Of a DNA stretch of 39,596 bases, positions 31,612-39,596 are shown one piece after another. The notes below the pieces were generated by a model. That model had not been told where the DNA came from, ran no database searches, and saw only the letters and a program-made list of their open reading frames with translations. A program made the position numbers and the translations under genes. Every line of letters starts with the position of its first letter. Positions within the stretch are counted from its first letter, which is position 1. The DNA lies in contig JAKQJK010000158.1 in assembly GCA_029561195.1 (NCBI GenBank), positions 1-39,596 of the forward strand, in the 5' to 3' direction. This DNA comes from Pseudomonadota bacterium (GTDB taxonomy: Bacteria; Pseudomonadota; Gammaproteobacteria; Burkholderiales; Burkholderiaceae_C).

Positions 31612-32703
31612 TCAGGGATTTTCGGCGATGGCATTTGCCAAATATTCGATCTTTTTCTGCAAATCCACATCTGTGTCGGCATAGCGTTGCGCCACGGCAT
31701 AAAAATCGTCCTGGATTTCGATGAAGGCGTCCACCATGTCGGGGTCAAAGTGGCTGGCGCGGGACTGGAAAATGATCTGCACCGCCTTGTCGTGGGGAAG
31801 TCCCTCTTTGTAGACCCGCGGGCTGATGAGTGCGTCATACACATCGGCAATCGCCATCAACCGGGCCGACACGGGGATCTGCTCGCCCGTCAGTCCTTGC
31901 GGGTAACCGCTACCATCCCACTTTTCCTGATGCGAATACACCATCTCCTTGGCGGTGGCCAGGAAGGCGGCACCGGCACCGAGTGTTTTTTCGGCGTTTT
32001 CAATCGCGTCACGGCCCAGTGTAGTGTGGGTTTTCATCAGGTCGAACTCGGTCGTGGTCAGGCTGCCGGGCTTGAGCAGGATCCGGTCCGGAATGCCGAT
32101 GGAGCCCATGTCGTACAGTGGCACCGATTTGTACAGCGTGGCGATGTAGTTGTTGGTCAGCACCCGGGCGAATTTAGGGTTTTGCTGCAGCCGCAGGGCC
32201 AGTGTTTTCACATAATTCTGTGTGCGCAGAATATGGTTGCCGGTATCGGAGTCCCGCGTTTCGGCCAGCGAGGTGAGCGCAAAAATGGTGACGGCTTCGG
32301 CGGTCATACTGGCCTTGAGCGCCAGCTGCGTCTCGACCCGTGCGCGCACCGTTGCTGGGTAAAACGGCTGCGCAATGCAGTCCGCACCACCCGATTCAAA
32401 GCAGCGCGCTTCGTGCTCGGGATCGACCGTTGCCAGCAAAAAGATCACCGGGATGCCCTGTGTTGCCAGGCTGCTTTTGAGAGTTCGGCAGACGTCAAAG
32501 CCGCTCATGCCCGGCATGTCGGTATCCAGCAAAATCAGGTCTGGCGGGTTACCGGAAGCCACTTTGCTGAGAGCCATGGCGCCGTCTCCAACCTGCTCCA
32601 CCTGATAGTGGTGGTGCAACAGCGCGGCCAGAGTTTCCCTGCGGGATGCCGTGTCGTCGACGATCAGAATCGTTCTTCCCCGTGCGTGTTGTTGTTCGTT
32701 CAT
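31612..32703 (-). CDS. Receiver-HD-GYP protein with degenerate key residues
   Basis: A 363-residue protein with an N-terminal receiver (about 11-125) and a C-terminal HD-GYP domain (about 140-335), the layout of RpfG-type c-di-GMP phosphodiesterases. The receiver keeps DD at 16-17 and D60, but has L90 where Thr/Ser is usual (VIFLLA) and Q112 where the invariant Lys belongs (CIAQPF). In the HD-GYP domain the metal-binding HD pair is Y197-D198 (PLYDMGSIGIPD instead of LHDIGKIGIPD), and the following Lys is S201; the GYP part (EKWDGSGYP) is present. So catalysis and phospho-switching are both probably lost. It could act as a c-di-GMP or protein-binding module. It is downstream of a membrane methyltransferase (53-base gap). 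Confidence 0.88.
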   Translation of the reverse strand: MNEQQHARGRTILIVDDTASRRETLAALLHHHYQVEQVGDGAMALSKVASGNPPDLILLDTDMPGMSGFDVCRTLKSSLATQGIPVIFLLATVDPEHEARCFESGGADCIAQPFYPATVRARVETQLALKASMTAEAVTIFALTSLAETRDSDTGNHILRTQNYVKTLALRLQQNPKFARVLTNNYIATLYKSVPLYDMGSIGIPDRILLKPGSLTTTEFDLMKTHTTLGRDAIENAEKTLGAGAAFLATAKEMVYSHQEKWDGSGYPQGLTGEQIPVSARLMAIADVYDALISPRVYKEGLPHDKAVQIIFQSRASHFDPDMVDAFIEIQDDFYAVAQRYADTDVDLQKKIEYLANAIAENP

Positions 32704-32756
32704 GGCGTCATGGCGCTCGCTGTTTGAACGGCATGTTACCGGGTTTTTGGCCGCTG

Positions 32757-33488
32757 TCAGGGCAGCTGGTACAGCCAGACAGGCCGTCCGTCGGGCGCGA
32801 CAAGCCGGGCTTTGGGCGCCATACTTTTGACTTCGAACTCCAGGCTGACCAGCCAGGCGCCGCGGCGCATCTGGGCTCTGGCCTTCCCGGCCGCGCGGTC
32901 CATACTCTCGGGCCGCTGGAACAGATAGACCATGTCGTAAGGGCTCCAGTCAGCACGCCAGATGTCGCCCTGACGCACGCGCGCCCACGGGCAGCGCAGC
33001 GCACAGGCGGCGCGCAGCGGCCAGCTCCACTCCAGCCCGTGCAGCTGTGCGGCAGGGTAACTGAGGCGAAGCGCCTTGAGCCCGTCGCCCAGGCCGCAAC
33101 CCGCATCCAGAACCAGCGCACCATCAGATAGAGAAGCGTTTTTGGCCAGGTCGCGCAGCGCGTTGGCGGGTGTGGGAAACACTGGCGCGTCGCGCCAGGC
33201 ATTCAGTGGATAAATCAGCAGCAGCAACGCCAGTGGCAGCAACCAGCCCCAGGCCGGCACTTGAGCGATGCCCGACACGGCCAGCGACAGCGGGAACCCC
33301 ACGCCAATCATCACCCGGCGCATCGTGGTGCCACCCAGCACGCTGAAACCGACACCTAGCAGACAGGCCACGGTCAACGCAGCCAAGCTGGGCAAACCCG
33401 CGATCTGCAGAAGCAGAAAAACTCCCCAGGCACTGCCCCAGGCCAGTAGCGCGGGGAGGGGCCAGATCAATCGACCGGGGAAAGCCAT
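32757..33488 (-). CDS. Membrane-anchored SAM-dependent methyltransferase
   Basis: A 243-residue protein. The N-terminal 95 residues form three or four hydrophobic spans (LIWPLPALLAWGSAWGVFLL; ALTVACLLGVGFSVLGG; WGWLLPLALLLLIYPL). The cytosolic part then carries the AdoMet motif I VLDAGCGLGDG, followed by LHGLEWSWPLRAA and RVRQGDIWRADWSPYD. This is a class I methyltransferase fold; FPTP (about 103-106) between anchor and domain is typical of a small membrane-bound group. The substrate is unknown: lipid, quinone or protein are all possible. It starts 28 bases after the parB stop, so it may share the par transcript. Confidence 0.83.
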   Translation of the reverse strand: MAFPGRLIWPLPALLAWGSAWGVFLLLQIAGLPSLAALTVACLLGVGFSVLGGTTMRRVMIGVGFPLSLAVSGIAQVPAWGWLLPLALLLLIYPLNAWRDAPVFPTPANALRDLAKNASLSDGALVLDAGCGLGDGLKALRLSYPAAQLHGLEWSWPLRAACALRCPWARVRQGDIWRADWSPYDMVYLFQRPESMDRAAGKARAQMRRGAWLVSLEFEVKSMAPKARLVAPDGRPVWLYQLP

Positions 33489-33516
33489 GGGCGACGGCGA
33501 CCGGTGGGATAACGGA

Positions 33517-34455
33517 TCAGCGCGAGGCGCCGTTGGAGAGTCTGTCGATCAGGCCGTTGAGTTCGTCAAGCGAACCAAACTGGATGCTCAGCTCCCCCAT
33601 CTCTTCCATACGGCCGGCGCGCTTGACGCGTTTTTTGACTCGCACTTCCACCTCGGCCATCAGCAAATCCGACAGCTCTTCTTCCACGCGCTTTAGGTCG
33701 CGCGACTTCTCTTTTTTGGGTTTGGTTGAGGTCAGCGTGAATTCGGCACTGAGCTTTTTCACCAGGCTCTCGGCCTCACGCACCGACATTTTTCGAGCTG
33801 TTATCTGGGTGGCTGCCGTAATCTGGGTCGCGCGGTCCAGTGCCAGCAGGGCGCGGGCATGGCCCATGTCAAGGTCGCCAGCCATCAGCATCGTCTGCAC
33901 CGGCTCGGCCAGATTGAGCAGTCGCAACAGGTTGCTGGCGGCACTTCGCGAGCGCCCCACGGCCTGCGCAGCCAATTCGTGAGTAAGCCCAAACTCTTTG
34001 ATAAGACGTTGCAGGCCTTGAGCTTCTTCCAGCGGGTTGAGGTCTTCGCGCTGAATATTCTCGATAAGTGCCATCGCCGCGGCGGCCTCGTCCGGCACAT
34101 CGCGCACCAGCACCGGCACGCTGTCCAGCCCGGCCAGGCGGGCCGCGCGGAACCTGCGCTCACCGGCGATGATTTCGTATTTGCCGCTGTTCGCACCACT
34201 GTTCAGGCGCCGCACCAGAATCGGCTGCATGATGCCTTGCGCCTTGATGGACTCTGCCAGCTCATACAGCGCGCCCTCATCCATTCGGGTGCGGGGCTGG
34301 TATTGGCCGGGCACCATGTCACCCAACAACAGCGACGCGGGCAAGCCCGGGTTGCTGGCCGAGCCGTTGTTGTTGCCATTGGCGTTGTCGTCCACCGTGG
34401 GGCCGAGCAAAGCCTCCAGTCCGCGGCCCAGGCCCTTGGGTTTCTTGGTAACCAT
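33517..34455 (-). CDS. parB: Chromosome partitioning protein ParB
   Basis: A 312-residue ParB. Seen: the start KKPKGLGRGLEALLG, which contacts ParA, the CTP-binding boxes GERRFRAARLAG (98-109) and ENIQREDLNPLEEA (132-145), the HTH (LTHELAAQAVGRSRSAASNL) and the C-terminal dimer domain. It loads at parS and spreads as a CTP-dependent clamp to organise the origin region. Two parS sites lie in this window, inside rsmG and mnmG, 2.4 and 3.5 kb away. A Gly/Asn-rich linker (NANGNNNGSASN) follows the N-terminus. Odd: parA and parB, usually adjacent, are separated here by a hydrolase gene and a repeat. Confidence 0.96.
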   Translation of the reverse strand: MVTKKPKGLGRGLEALLGPTVDDNANGNNNGSASNPGLPASLLLGDMVPGQYQPRTRMDEGALYELAESIKAQGIMQPILVRRLNSGANSGKYEIIAGERRFRAARLAGLDSVPVLVRDVPDEAAAAMALIENIQREDLNPLEEAQGLQRLIKEFGLTHELAAQAVGRSRSAASNLLRLLNLAEPVQTMLMAGDLDMGHARALLALDRATQITAATQITARKMSVREAESLVKKLSAEFTLTSTKPKKEKSRDLKRVEEELSDLLMAEVEVRVKKRVKRAGRMEEMGELSIQFGSLDELNGLIDRLSNGASR

Positions 34456-34476
34456 GTGGTGAGTGTCCTCGTTGTT

Positions 34477-35022
34477 CTAGGTGGATTGCAGCAGTTGTTG
34501 CAGCGCGGCATGGCCCTGGGGCCAGACGTCCAGTCCGGCCTCGGCATTGATATGGCCGCTTCGGCCGCAGTCGACGAACGCCGAACCCCAGGCGGAGCCC
34601 AGCGCTTGCGAACGCTCGAAGCTGCAATACGGGTCGTTCTGGCTGGCCAGCAACAAACTCTTGAACGGCAGCGCCTGCGTGCTGATCGGCGACCAGCTGG
34701 GTAAAACCGAACGCATTTCGTCGCGCTCGACGTCGGCGGGTGCCACCAGAAAAGCACACTTGACCAGGTGCGTGTTGCTGGAATGCGCCGCCCAGGCGCT
34801 CACCAGATGACAGCCCAGACTGTGCGCAACCAGCACGGCAGGCCCGGTCTGGGTAAGCAGCACCTCTTCCAGACGGGCGATCCAGTCGCCACGCCGGGGA
34901 CGCATCCACTCATGCTGGTCCACGCGTGTGTAGCCGTGCTCGCGCTCCCACATGCTTTGCCAATGGCGGGGGCCAGAATTTTGCCAACCAGGTAACAGGA
35001 GAATTGTTGTTGAAGAACTCAT
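34477..35022 (-). CDS. RBBP9/YdeN-type serine hydrolase
   Basis: A 181-residue small alpha/beta hydrolase. Family marks: ILLLPGWQNSGPRHWQSMW at the start, nucleophile elbow VAHSLGC with S68, D130 (ASQNDPYC) and H157 (GRSGHINAEAG). Bacterial RBBP9/YdeN proteins have poorly known substrates. It is inserted between parA and parB, all on the minus strand, with parB 21 bases downstream; the gap to parA holds a dispersed repeat. The ATG at 35022 has no obvious ribosome binding site. Context suggests co-transcription rather than a role in segregation. Confidence 0.88.
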   Translation of the reverse strand: MSSSTTILLLPGWQNSGPRHWQSMWEREHGYTRVDQHEWMRPRRGDWIARLEEVLLTQTGPAVLVAHSLGCHLVSAWAAHSSNTHLVKCAFLVAPADVERDEMRSVLPSWSPISTQALPFKSLLLASQNDPYCSFERSQALGSAWGSAFVDCGRSGHINAEAGLDVWPQGHAALQQLLQST

Positions 35023-35027
35023 TTACT

Positions 35028-35100
35028 ATGATATTTATAGCTACTCACGCATATTGGATGGGGTTTAGAGGCTATTTTGAGCTTGAAATAGGCCGTTTTC
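35028..35100 (+). repeat. Dispersed intergenic repeat copy (best-defined example)
   Basis: ATTTATAGCTACTCACGCAT, ATTGGATGGGGTTTAGAGGC and TATTTTGAGCTTGAAATAGG in order form the most regular copy in the window. It lies between parA (ends 35130) and the RBBP9-like gene. The other copies are near 5931, 8458, 17452, 19618 and 30404. Confidence 0.75.
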
Positions 35101-35129
35101 ATACGGACGGGGCCCGGACTCAACAGTAG

Positions 35130-35915
35130 CTACATCTTGTCGATGCGTTCCACCATTTCATAGGCAAACGTTACGAACGCTTGGGCGCCGCGAGACGACG
35201 GATCGAACACCACGCCCGGCAAACCGTAGCTGGGCGCCTCGGCCAGGCGCACATTGCGCGGAATCACTGTGTTGAACACCTTATCGCCAAAGTGGGTCTT
35301 GAGCTGTTCACTGACCTGCTGCTGCAGCGTGATGCGGGGGTCAAACATCACGCGCAACAGACCAATGATGGCCAGGTCCTTGTTCAGGTTGGCGTGCACC
35401 TGCTTGATGGTGTTGACCAGATCGGTCAGGCCTTCCAGCGCGAAGTATTCGCACTGCATGGGCACGATCACGCCGTGCGCGCAGCACAGGCCATTGAGCG
35501 TGAGCATCGACAGGCTCGGCGGGCAATCGATCAGGATGAAGTCGTAGTCTTTTTCCACGGCGGCCAGCGCGGTCTTCAGCCGTTTCTCCCTGCGCTCTAG
35601 ACCCACCAGTTCAACCTCGGCCCCGGCCAGTTCGCGGCTGGCGCCCAGCACATCGTAAGAGCAGCCCGCCTCCACCAGTTTGGCGCTTTTGACGCGGGCT
35701 TCGGCCACAGTGGCAGACTCCAGCAACACGTCGTAAACGGTCATCTCCAGCGTGCGCTTGTCCACGCCGGAGCCCATGGTGGCGTTGCCCTGCGGGTCCA
35801 GGTCAATCATCAGAACGCGCTGGCCGACTTTCGCCAGGCCCGCCGCCAGATTCACCGTCGTGGTGGTTTTGCCAACCCCGCCCTTTTGGTTGGCGACACA
35901 GAATATTTTTGCCAC
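35130..35915 (-). CDS. parA: Chromosome partitioning ATPase ParA (Soj)
   Basis: A 261-residue ParA/MinD-type ATPase. Deviant Walker A KGGVGKTTTTVNLAAGL (11-27), Walker A' LMIDLDPQGNATMGSG, Walker B FILIDCPPSLSMLT. It binds nucleoid DNA as an ATP dimer and moves ParB-parS complexes apart. A GTG start at 35915 is inferred: the family begins MAKIFCVANQKGG and the GTG supplies that first residue; the open frame extends 15 codons further with unrelated sequence. The lysE stop is only 16 bases upstream, so parA seems to be translated from a transcript that includes lysE. Confidence 0.95.
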   Translation of the reverse strand: MAKIFCVANQKGGVGKTTTTVNLAAGLAKVGQRVLMIDLDPQGNATMGSGVDKRTLEMTVYDVLLESATVAEARVKSAKLVEAGCSYDVLGASRELAGAEVELVGLERREKRLKTALAAVEKDYDFILIDCPPSLSMLTLNGLCCAHGVIVPMQCEYFALEGLTDLVNTIKQVHANLNKDLAIIGLLRVMFDPRITLQQQVSEQLKTHFGDKVFNTVIPRNVRLAEAPSYGLPGVVFDPSSRGAQAFVTFAYEMVERIDKM

Positions 35916-35931
35916 TGGTTTGTTACCGGGT

Positions 35932-36546
35932 TCAGCGCGACAGCGCCAGTTTGACGCCAAAGCCGATCAGGAAGATTCCGGCCAGTTTTTGCAGCGTGTT
36001 GGAAATAACCGGGTTCGCGCGCAAGCGCTCAGCCAGAAAGTGGGTCAACAACACTACCGCAAAACAATAGATAAAGGCCAGCACCGCGACAGTGAGCGCC
36101 ATCACCCCGAAAGTCACCATGCCCAGATGCTGGAGCGGATCAATAAACAGCGGGAAAAATGCCATGTAGAAAACAATGGCCTTGGGGTTCAGCACCGTGA
36201 TGGTCAGCGCCTGCTGGAAATAATGGTGTGGCTTGATGTTGATGATCGGCGCCGCGCCGGGCTTGGCGACCAGCATCTGAAACCCCAGCCACGCCAGATA
36301 AGCCGCGCCCAGCCACTGCACCGCATGAAAGGCCGTCGGGTAAGCAGCCAAAACCGCCGCCACACCGGCCACCGCCAACCACATCAGCACCTGGTCGCCC
36401 GCCATCAACCCCAATGTAGCCGCCAGCCCACCCTTCAACCCGCCCTTGGTGGTGGACGTGATGATGGCCAGATTGCCCGGACCGGGGATGAACAGCAGGA
36501 TGATGAATGCGACGACGAATGCGCCGTAGTCGACGATGCCAAACAT
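35932..36546 (-). CDS. LysE/RhtB-family exporter
   Basis: A 204-residue membrane protein with six hydrophobic segments. The family mark near the N-terminus is FIILLFIPGPGNLAIITSTT, followed by GGLKGGLAATLGLMAGDQVL and, later, LNPKAIVFYMAFFPLFID. LysE/RhtB exporters release amino acids such as lysine, threonine or homoserine lactone; the substrate here is unknown. The ATG at 36546, with AGAAAGAAA upstream, is chosen over longer in-frame options that give unrelated N-terminal sequence. Its promoter region (36547-36742) probably also drives parA. Confidence 0.9.
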   Translation of the reverse strand: MFGIVDYGAFVVAFIILLFIPGPGNLAIITSTTKGGLKGGLAATLGLMAGDQVLMWLAVAGVAAVLAAYPTAFHAVQWLGAAYLAWLGFQMLVAKPGAAPIINIKPHHYFQQALTITVLNPKAIVFYMAFFPLFIDPLQHLGMVTFGVMALTVAVLAFIYCFAVVLLTHFLAERLRANPVISNTLQKLAGIFLIGFGVKLALSR

Positions 36547-36704
36547 GGGAATTTCTTTCTGGTTTGTCTGGGGGTGAGGGAGTGAGTTTACGTTACGTTT
36601 TGGCTGGGGCAACTTGGAACCCCGTGCTGAGCCCGCAGCGAAGCAGGGATGGGGCCGAAGGCCTGGGTACATGAACGAGCAGAGAACCGCGCCCGCCTGA
36701 TCTC

Positions 36705-36735
36705 TCTATAAAGCCAAGCAACCCAGGAAGTTCAA
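36705..36735 (-). promoter_or_regulatory. Putative promoter for lysE-parA
   Basis: On the minus strand, TTGAAC (36735-36730) and TTATAG (36711-36706) are 18 bases apart; TATAGA is offset by one. They lie in the 196-base gap upstream of lysE, just after the rsmG stop. The rest of that gap shows nothing else I can support. Confidence 0.4.
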
Positions 36736-36742
36736 TTGGGAG

Positions 36743-37459
36743 CTAAACGCCAGCCCGCCGACCCATCCACACAATGCACCGCTCCGCATCCAGCCCCGGC
36801 ACAACCAACTGTTCCACGTGAAACACTTCCACCGAAGACGGCAAAACGGCCAGCTCGTCAGCCGGGTGTTTGCCCTTCATGGCCATCCAGACCCCCTCCG
36901 CCGCCAACGCCTTTTCAGACCAGTTCGTGAAATCGACCAGAGATGCAAAAGCACGGGAGCTGATGACGTCGTACGGTTCAGTCAGGTTTTCCACCCGAGC
37001 GTGCAGGCCGCGCAGGTTTGGCAGTTTGAGGGTTACTGCCACTTGCTGGATGAAAGCGGCCTTTTTGGCGACCGTGTCCACGCAGTCCACCTGGATCTCC
37101 GGGCAGCAGATGGCGATAACGATTCCAGGCAGTCCCGCCCCCGAACCCACATCGAGCAAGCGGGTTACGCGGGGCTTCACCTCGGCAGATTTCACTTCGA
37201 GATTTTCTTCCACCCCGGCCAGCCGCAACCGCAATGGAGTAATTACCGCCAGACTGTCCAGAAGGTGGTGCGTCAGCATCTCGGCCGGGTCGCGCACTGC
37301 CGTCAAGTTGTAGACCTTGTTCCATTTCTGGATCAGCTCCAGATAGGCCAGCAACGCATCGATCTGGACTGGGGTCAGAGAAACGCCTACCGATGGGGCC
37401 ACCCGCTCCAATGTCTGACGGGCCGATTGGGGCACTGCCAGGGACTGTACCGAACTCAT
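36743..37459 (-). CDS. rsmG: 16S rRNA (guanine527-N7)-methyltransferase RsmG
   Basis: A 238-residue methyltransferase (GidB). N-terminal [20 protein letters not shown] and the AdoMet loop [13 protein letters not shown] (101-113) are diagnostic; [15 protein letters not shown] follows. It methylates G527 of 16S rRNA, affecting streptomycin response. A charged insertion ([17 protein letters not shown], about 81-97) sits just before the AdoMet loop and is longer than in many homologues. Its ATG overlaps the mnmG stop as ATGA, so the two are translationally coupled. A parS-like site is embedded near its 3' end, encoding FHVE. Confidence 0.95.
   Translation of the reverse strand: MSSVQSLAVPQSARQTLERVAPSVGVSLTPVQIDALLAYLELIQKWNKVYNLTAVRDPAEMLTHHLLDSLAVITPLRLRLAGVEENLEVKSAEVKPRVTRLLDVGSGAGLPGIVIAICCPEIQVDCVDTVAKKAAFIQQVAVTLKLPNLRGLHARVENLTEPYDVISSRAFASLVDFTNWSEKALAAEGVWMAMKGKHPADELAVLPSSVEVFHVEQLVVPGLDAERCIVWMGRRAGV
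36810..36825. promoter_or_regulatory. parS: parS site (one mismatch) within rsmG
   Basis: TGTTCCACGTGAAACA differs at one position from the bacterial parS consensus TGTTTCACGTGAAACA. It lies in the last 25 codons of rsmG, 8.9 kb from no other segregation gene but about 0.9 kb upstream of parA. It should be a ParB nucleation site, probably a little weaker than the perfect copy at 37954. Confidence 0.8.
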
Positions 37460-39420
37460 GAACTCAGCGTTCCGAAGCCACGCAGGCCACCCTTTTTGAG
37501 GTGAACCATCAGCAACGAGATGCTGGCCGGCGTGATGCCGGATATGCGCGACGCCAGCCCCAAAGTCTCGGGCCGGTGGCGGGCCAGCTTTTGGCGTGCC
37601 TCGATCGACAGCGCCGTGACCTGCATGTAGTCCAGATCAGCAGGCAGTTTCAGGTTTTCATAATGGGCGGCACGCTCGATCTCGCCGCGCTGGCGGTCGA
37701 TGTAGCCGGAGTATTTGGCGGCAATCTCCACCTGCTCCGCCACAATCGCCACTTCCGTAGCGGTTGCATCTGCAGCCAAATCGGCCACCGCATACCGGCC
37801 GCTATCCAGCGACATCAGACCCGCGTAGCTCACATCCGGCCGGCGCAACAGCTCAGCCAGACTGTATTCATGGTCGATGGCCTTGCCCAAAACCCGCTCT
37901 GCTTCCGCCGCATCCAGGTTTTTTGGGCTCACCCAGATCGACCGCAGGCGCTCTGTTTCACGTGAAACAGCGTCCCGCTTGCGGCTGAACGCGTCCCACC
38001 GGGCGTCATCCACCAGGCCCAGTTGTCGTCCTACTTCGGTCAGGCGCATGTCGGCGTTGTCTTCGCGCAGTTGCAGCCGGTACTCGGCCCGGCTGGTGAA
38101 CATGCGGTACGGCTCGGTCACGCCCTTGGCAATCAGGTCGTCAACCAGCACGCCCAGATAGGCCTGGTCCCGCGCGGGCACCCAGGTGTCAGACTGCCAG
38201 GCCGTTTTGGCGCCAGCTTGCAGCGCGGCATTCACCCCGGCAAACAGGCCCTGGGCCGCCGCCTCTTCGTAACCGGTGGTGCCATTGATCTGCCCGGCAA
38301 AAAACAGCCCGCCGATGGCTCGCGTCTCAAAGTTGCTCTTCAGGCCCGTCGGGTCAAAGTAGTCGTATTCGATGGCGTAGCCGGGGCGCAGGATGTGGGC
38401 GTTTTCCAGCCCGGCCATCGAGCGCACCAGCTCATACTGAATGTCAAACGGCAGGCTGGTCGAGATGCCGTTGGGGTAGTACTCGTGCGTGGTCAGACCT
38501 TCAGGCTCCAGAAAGATCTGGTGACTCTCCTTGTCGGCAAACCGGTTGATCTTGTCTTCCACGCTGGGGCAATACCGCGGGCCCACGCCCTCAATCTTGC
38601 CAGTGAACATGGGGCTGCGGTCAAACCCGGTGCGGATGATGTCGTGTGTGCGCTCGTTGGTATGGGTGATCCAGCACGGCATCTGCGCCGGGTGCATGTC
38701 GGTCCGGCCCATGAAACTGAACACCGGAATGCTGCCGCCCGTGCCGCCGGGCATTCCGTCCCCGGGTTGCTCGGTGCACTTCGAGAAATCAATCGTCCGG
38801 CCATCGATGCGCGGTGGCGTGCCAGTCTTGAGCCGACCCTGCGGCAGCTTCAGCTCTTTCAGCCGCGCCGACAGGCTCACCGCCGGCGGGTCACCCGCCC
38901 TGCCTGCCGAGTAATTGTTCAGCCCCACATGGATCTTGCCGTCCAGAAACGTGCCCGCCGTCAGCACCACGGTGCGGCTGCGAAACTTTACGCCCACCTG
39001 GGTCACGGCGCCCACCACCCGGTCGCCCTCGACCATCAGGTCGTCCACGGCCTGCTGGAAAAGCCACAAATTGGGCTGGTTTTCCAGCCGGTGCCGGATG
39101 GCGGCTTTATAGAGAACCCGGTCCGCCTGCGCGCGGGTCGCCCGCACGGCCGGGCCCTTGCTGCCGTTCAAAATACGAAACTGGATGCCCGACTCATCGG
39201 TCGCCAGCGCCATGGCGCCGCCCATCGCGTCCACCTCGCGCACCAGATGGCCCTTGCCGATGCCACCGATGGACGGGTTGCAACTCATCTGCCCCAGCGT
39301 TTCAATGTTGTGGGAGAGCAGCAGCGTTTTGCAGCCCATGCGGGCAGACGCGAGCGCAGCTTCGGTACCGGCATGGCCGCCGCCGACAACGATCACGTCG
39401 AATTCTTGTGGGTAAAGCAT
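37456..39420 (-). CDS. mnmG: tRNA uridine-5-carboxymethylaminomethyl modification enzyme MnmG
   Basis: A 654-residue FAD protein (GidA). The FAD-binding start is [20 protein letters not shown], then [20 protein letters not shown], the family signature [19 protein letters not shown], and [18 protein letters not shown]. With MnmE it installs the cmnm5 group at the wobble uridine of several tRNAs. The length is normal and the C-terminal MnmE-binding helical domain is complete. It is first of the mnmG-rsmG pair. A perfect parS lies inside it, encoding the residues VSRET. mnmG is commonly near the replication origin, in line with parAB beside it. Confidence 0.97.
   Translation of the reverse strand: MLYPQEFDVIVVGGGHAGTEAALASARMGCKTLLLSHNIETLGQMSCNPSIGGIGKGHLVREVDAMGGAMALATDESGIQFRILNGSKGPAVRATRAQADRVLYKAAIRHRLENQPNLWLFQQAVDDLMVEGDRVVGAVTQVGVKFRSRTVVLTAGTFLDGKIHVGLNNYSAGRAGDPPAVSLSARLKELKLPQGRLKTGTPPRIDGRTIDFSKCTEQPGDGMPGGTGGSIPVFSFMGRTDMHPAQMPCWITHTNERTHDIIRTGFDRSPMFTGKIEGVGPRYCPSVEDKINRFADKESHQIFLEPEGLTTHEYYPNGISTSLPFDIQYELVRSMAGLENAHILRPGYAIEYDYFDPTGLKSNFETRAIGGLFFAGQINGTTGYEEAAAQGLFAGVNAALQAGAKTAWQSDTWVPARDQAYLGVLVDDLIAKGVTEPYRMFTSRAEYRLQLREDNADMRLTEVGRQLGLVDDARWDAFSRKRDAVSRETERLRSIWVSPKNLDAAEAERVLGKAIDHEYSLAELLRRPDVSYAGLMSLDSGRYAVADLAADATATEVAIVAEQVEIAAKYSGYIDRQRGEIERAAHYENLKLPADLDYMQVTALSIEARQKLARHRPETLGLASRISGITPASISLLMVHLKKGGLRGFGTLSS
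37954..37969. promoter_or_regulatory. parS: parS site (perfect) within mnmG
   Basis: TGTTTCACGTGAAACA matches the consensus bacterial parS exactly, a full 16-bp palindrome. It is embedded in mnmG and read as part of the VSRET codons. Together with the site at 36810, it marks the ParB loading zone next to parAB. Confidence 0.95.
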
Positions 39421-39500
39421 GATGGATCCATGGATGGGCCGCAGTCACAGCCCGTACGCCGCCGCCGGGTCCGGCCGGGAGCGCATGTCAGAGAGGCGTG

Positions 39501-39529
39501 ATTTTACCGGCAGACCCTTCTGCAGCAAA
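39501..39529 (-). promoter_or_regulatory. Putative promoter for mnmG-rsmG
   Basis: On the minus strand, TTTGCTG (39529-39523) and a good -10 TAAAAT (39506-39501) are 16-17 bases apart. This leaves a leader of about 75 bases before the mnmG ATG at 39420. Beyond it, 39530-39596 shows no coding signal before the window ends. Confidence 0.45.
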
Positions 39530-39596
39530 GGTCCATGCCTTTGTGAGGCTATGCGGCGAGCGCCTGCTGTCTGGCCAATGTGCCCAAAAACCCCAC

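Noticed and set aside
38023..39501. 492-codon plus-strand open frame opposite mnmG.
   Set aside because: Antisense shadow of a highly conserved gene; no domain, biased composition.

Overview
The window reads as chromosomal DNA of a GC-rich betaproteobacterium, most likely Burkholderiales / Comamonadaceae (a Rhodoferax- or Polaromonas-like organism). This assignment is by inference. It rests on the mnmG-rsmG-lysE-parA-parB order, the many Bug/TctC solute receptors, the FecR/CHASE2 module, and a short dispersed intergenic repeat (core like TAGCTACTCACGCATATTGG) that I associate with that family. No rRNA, tRNA, CRISPR array, transposase or integrase gene was seen. No gene-free stretch exceeds 300 bases.

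Layout. 1-4.7 kb: the 5' end of glutaryl-CoA dehydrogenase, then a TctD/TctE-type two-component system in an operon with one TctC receptor and divergent from a second, Tat-exported one. 4.7-8.5 kb: acetoacetyl-CoA synthetase, a divergent TetR regulator, a 35-37 residue membrane mini-protein and an alpha/beta hydrolase. Two near-identical 18-bp inverted repeats probably tie these together as a small regulon. 8.5-13.2 kb: polyphosphate kinase 2, a LysR regulator, a phosphoesterase lipoprotein, a DUF3237 protein, a hotdog thioesterase and an SDR. 13.2-17.4 kb: a minus-strand run of a J-domain mini-protein, three uncharacterised proteins (two with acidic tails), a phytanoyl-CoA-dioxygenase-like protein and the SDR. 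17.5-20.5 kb: an MFS and an EamA exporter, a VOC protein and a small conserved protein.

20.8-21.8 kb looks like two integron gene cassettes without an integrase: a small acidic protein followed by a well-formed attC-like site, then a MAPEG membrane protein ending in a degenerate second site. 21.9-24.5 kb: a secreted hydrolase, cobalamin adenosyltransferase and a solitary LivM permease. 24.5-28.9 kb: a three-gene envelope signalling module (OmpR-type regulator with a TTG start, LysM+FecR protein, CHASE2 histidine kinase). 29-32.7 kb: a D-lactate-dehydrogenase-like flavoprotein, a long hairpin, a CsgG/SH3 protein and a receiver-HD-GYP protein that has lost key residues in both domains.

32.7-39.6 kb is the chromosome-segregation neighbourhood: a membrane methyltransferase, parB, an RBBP9-type hydrolase, parA, lysE, rsmG and mnmG, all on the minus strand. 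Two parS sites lie inside rsmG and mnmG. The best candidates for something undescribed are the cassette pair, the J-domain gene cluster, the TetR operator pair with its mini-protein, and the degenerate HD-GYP protein.
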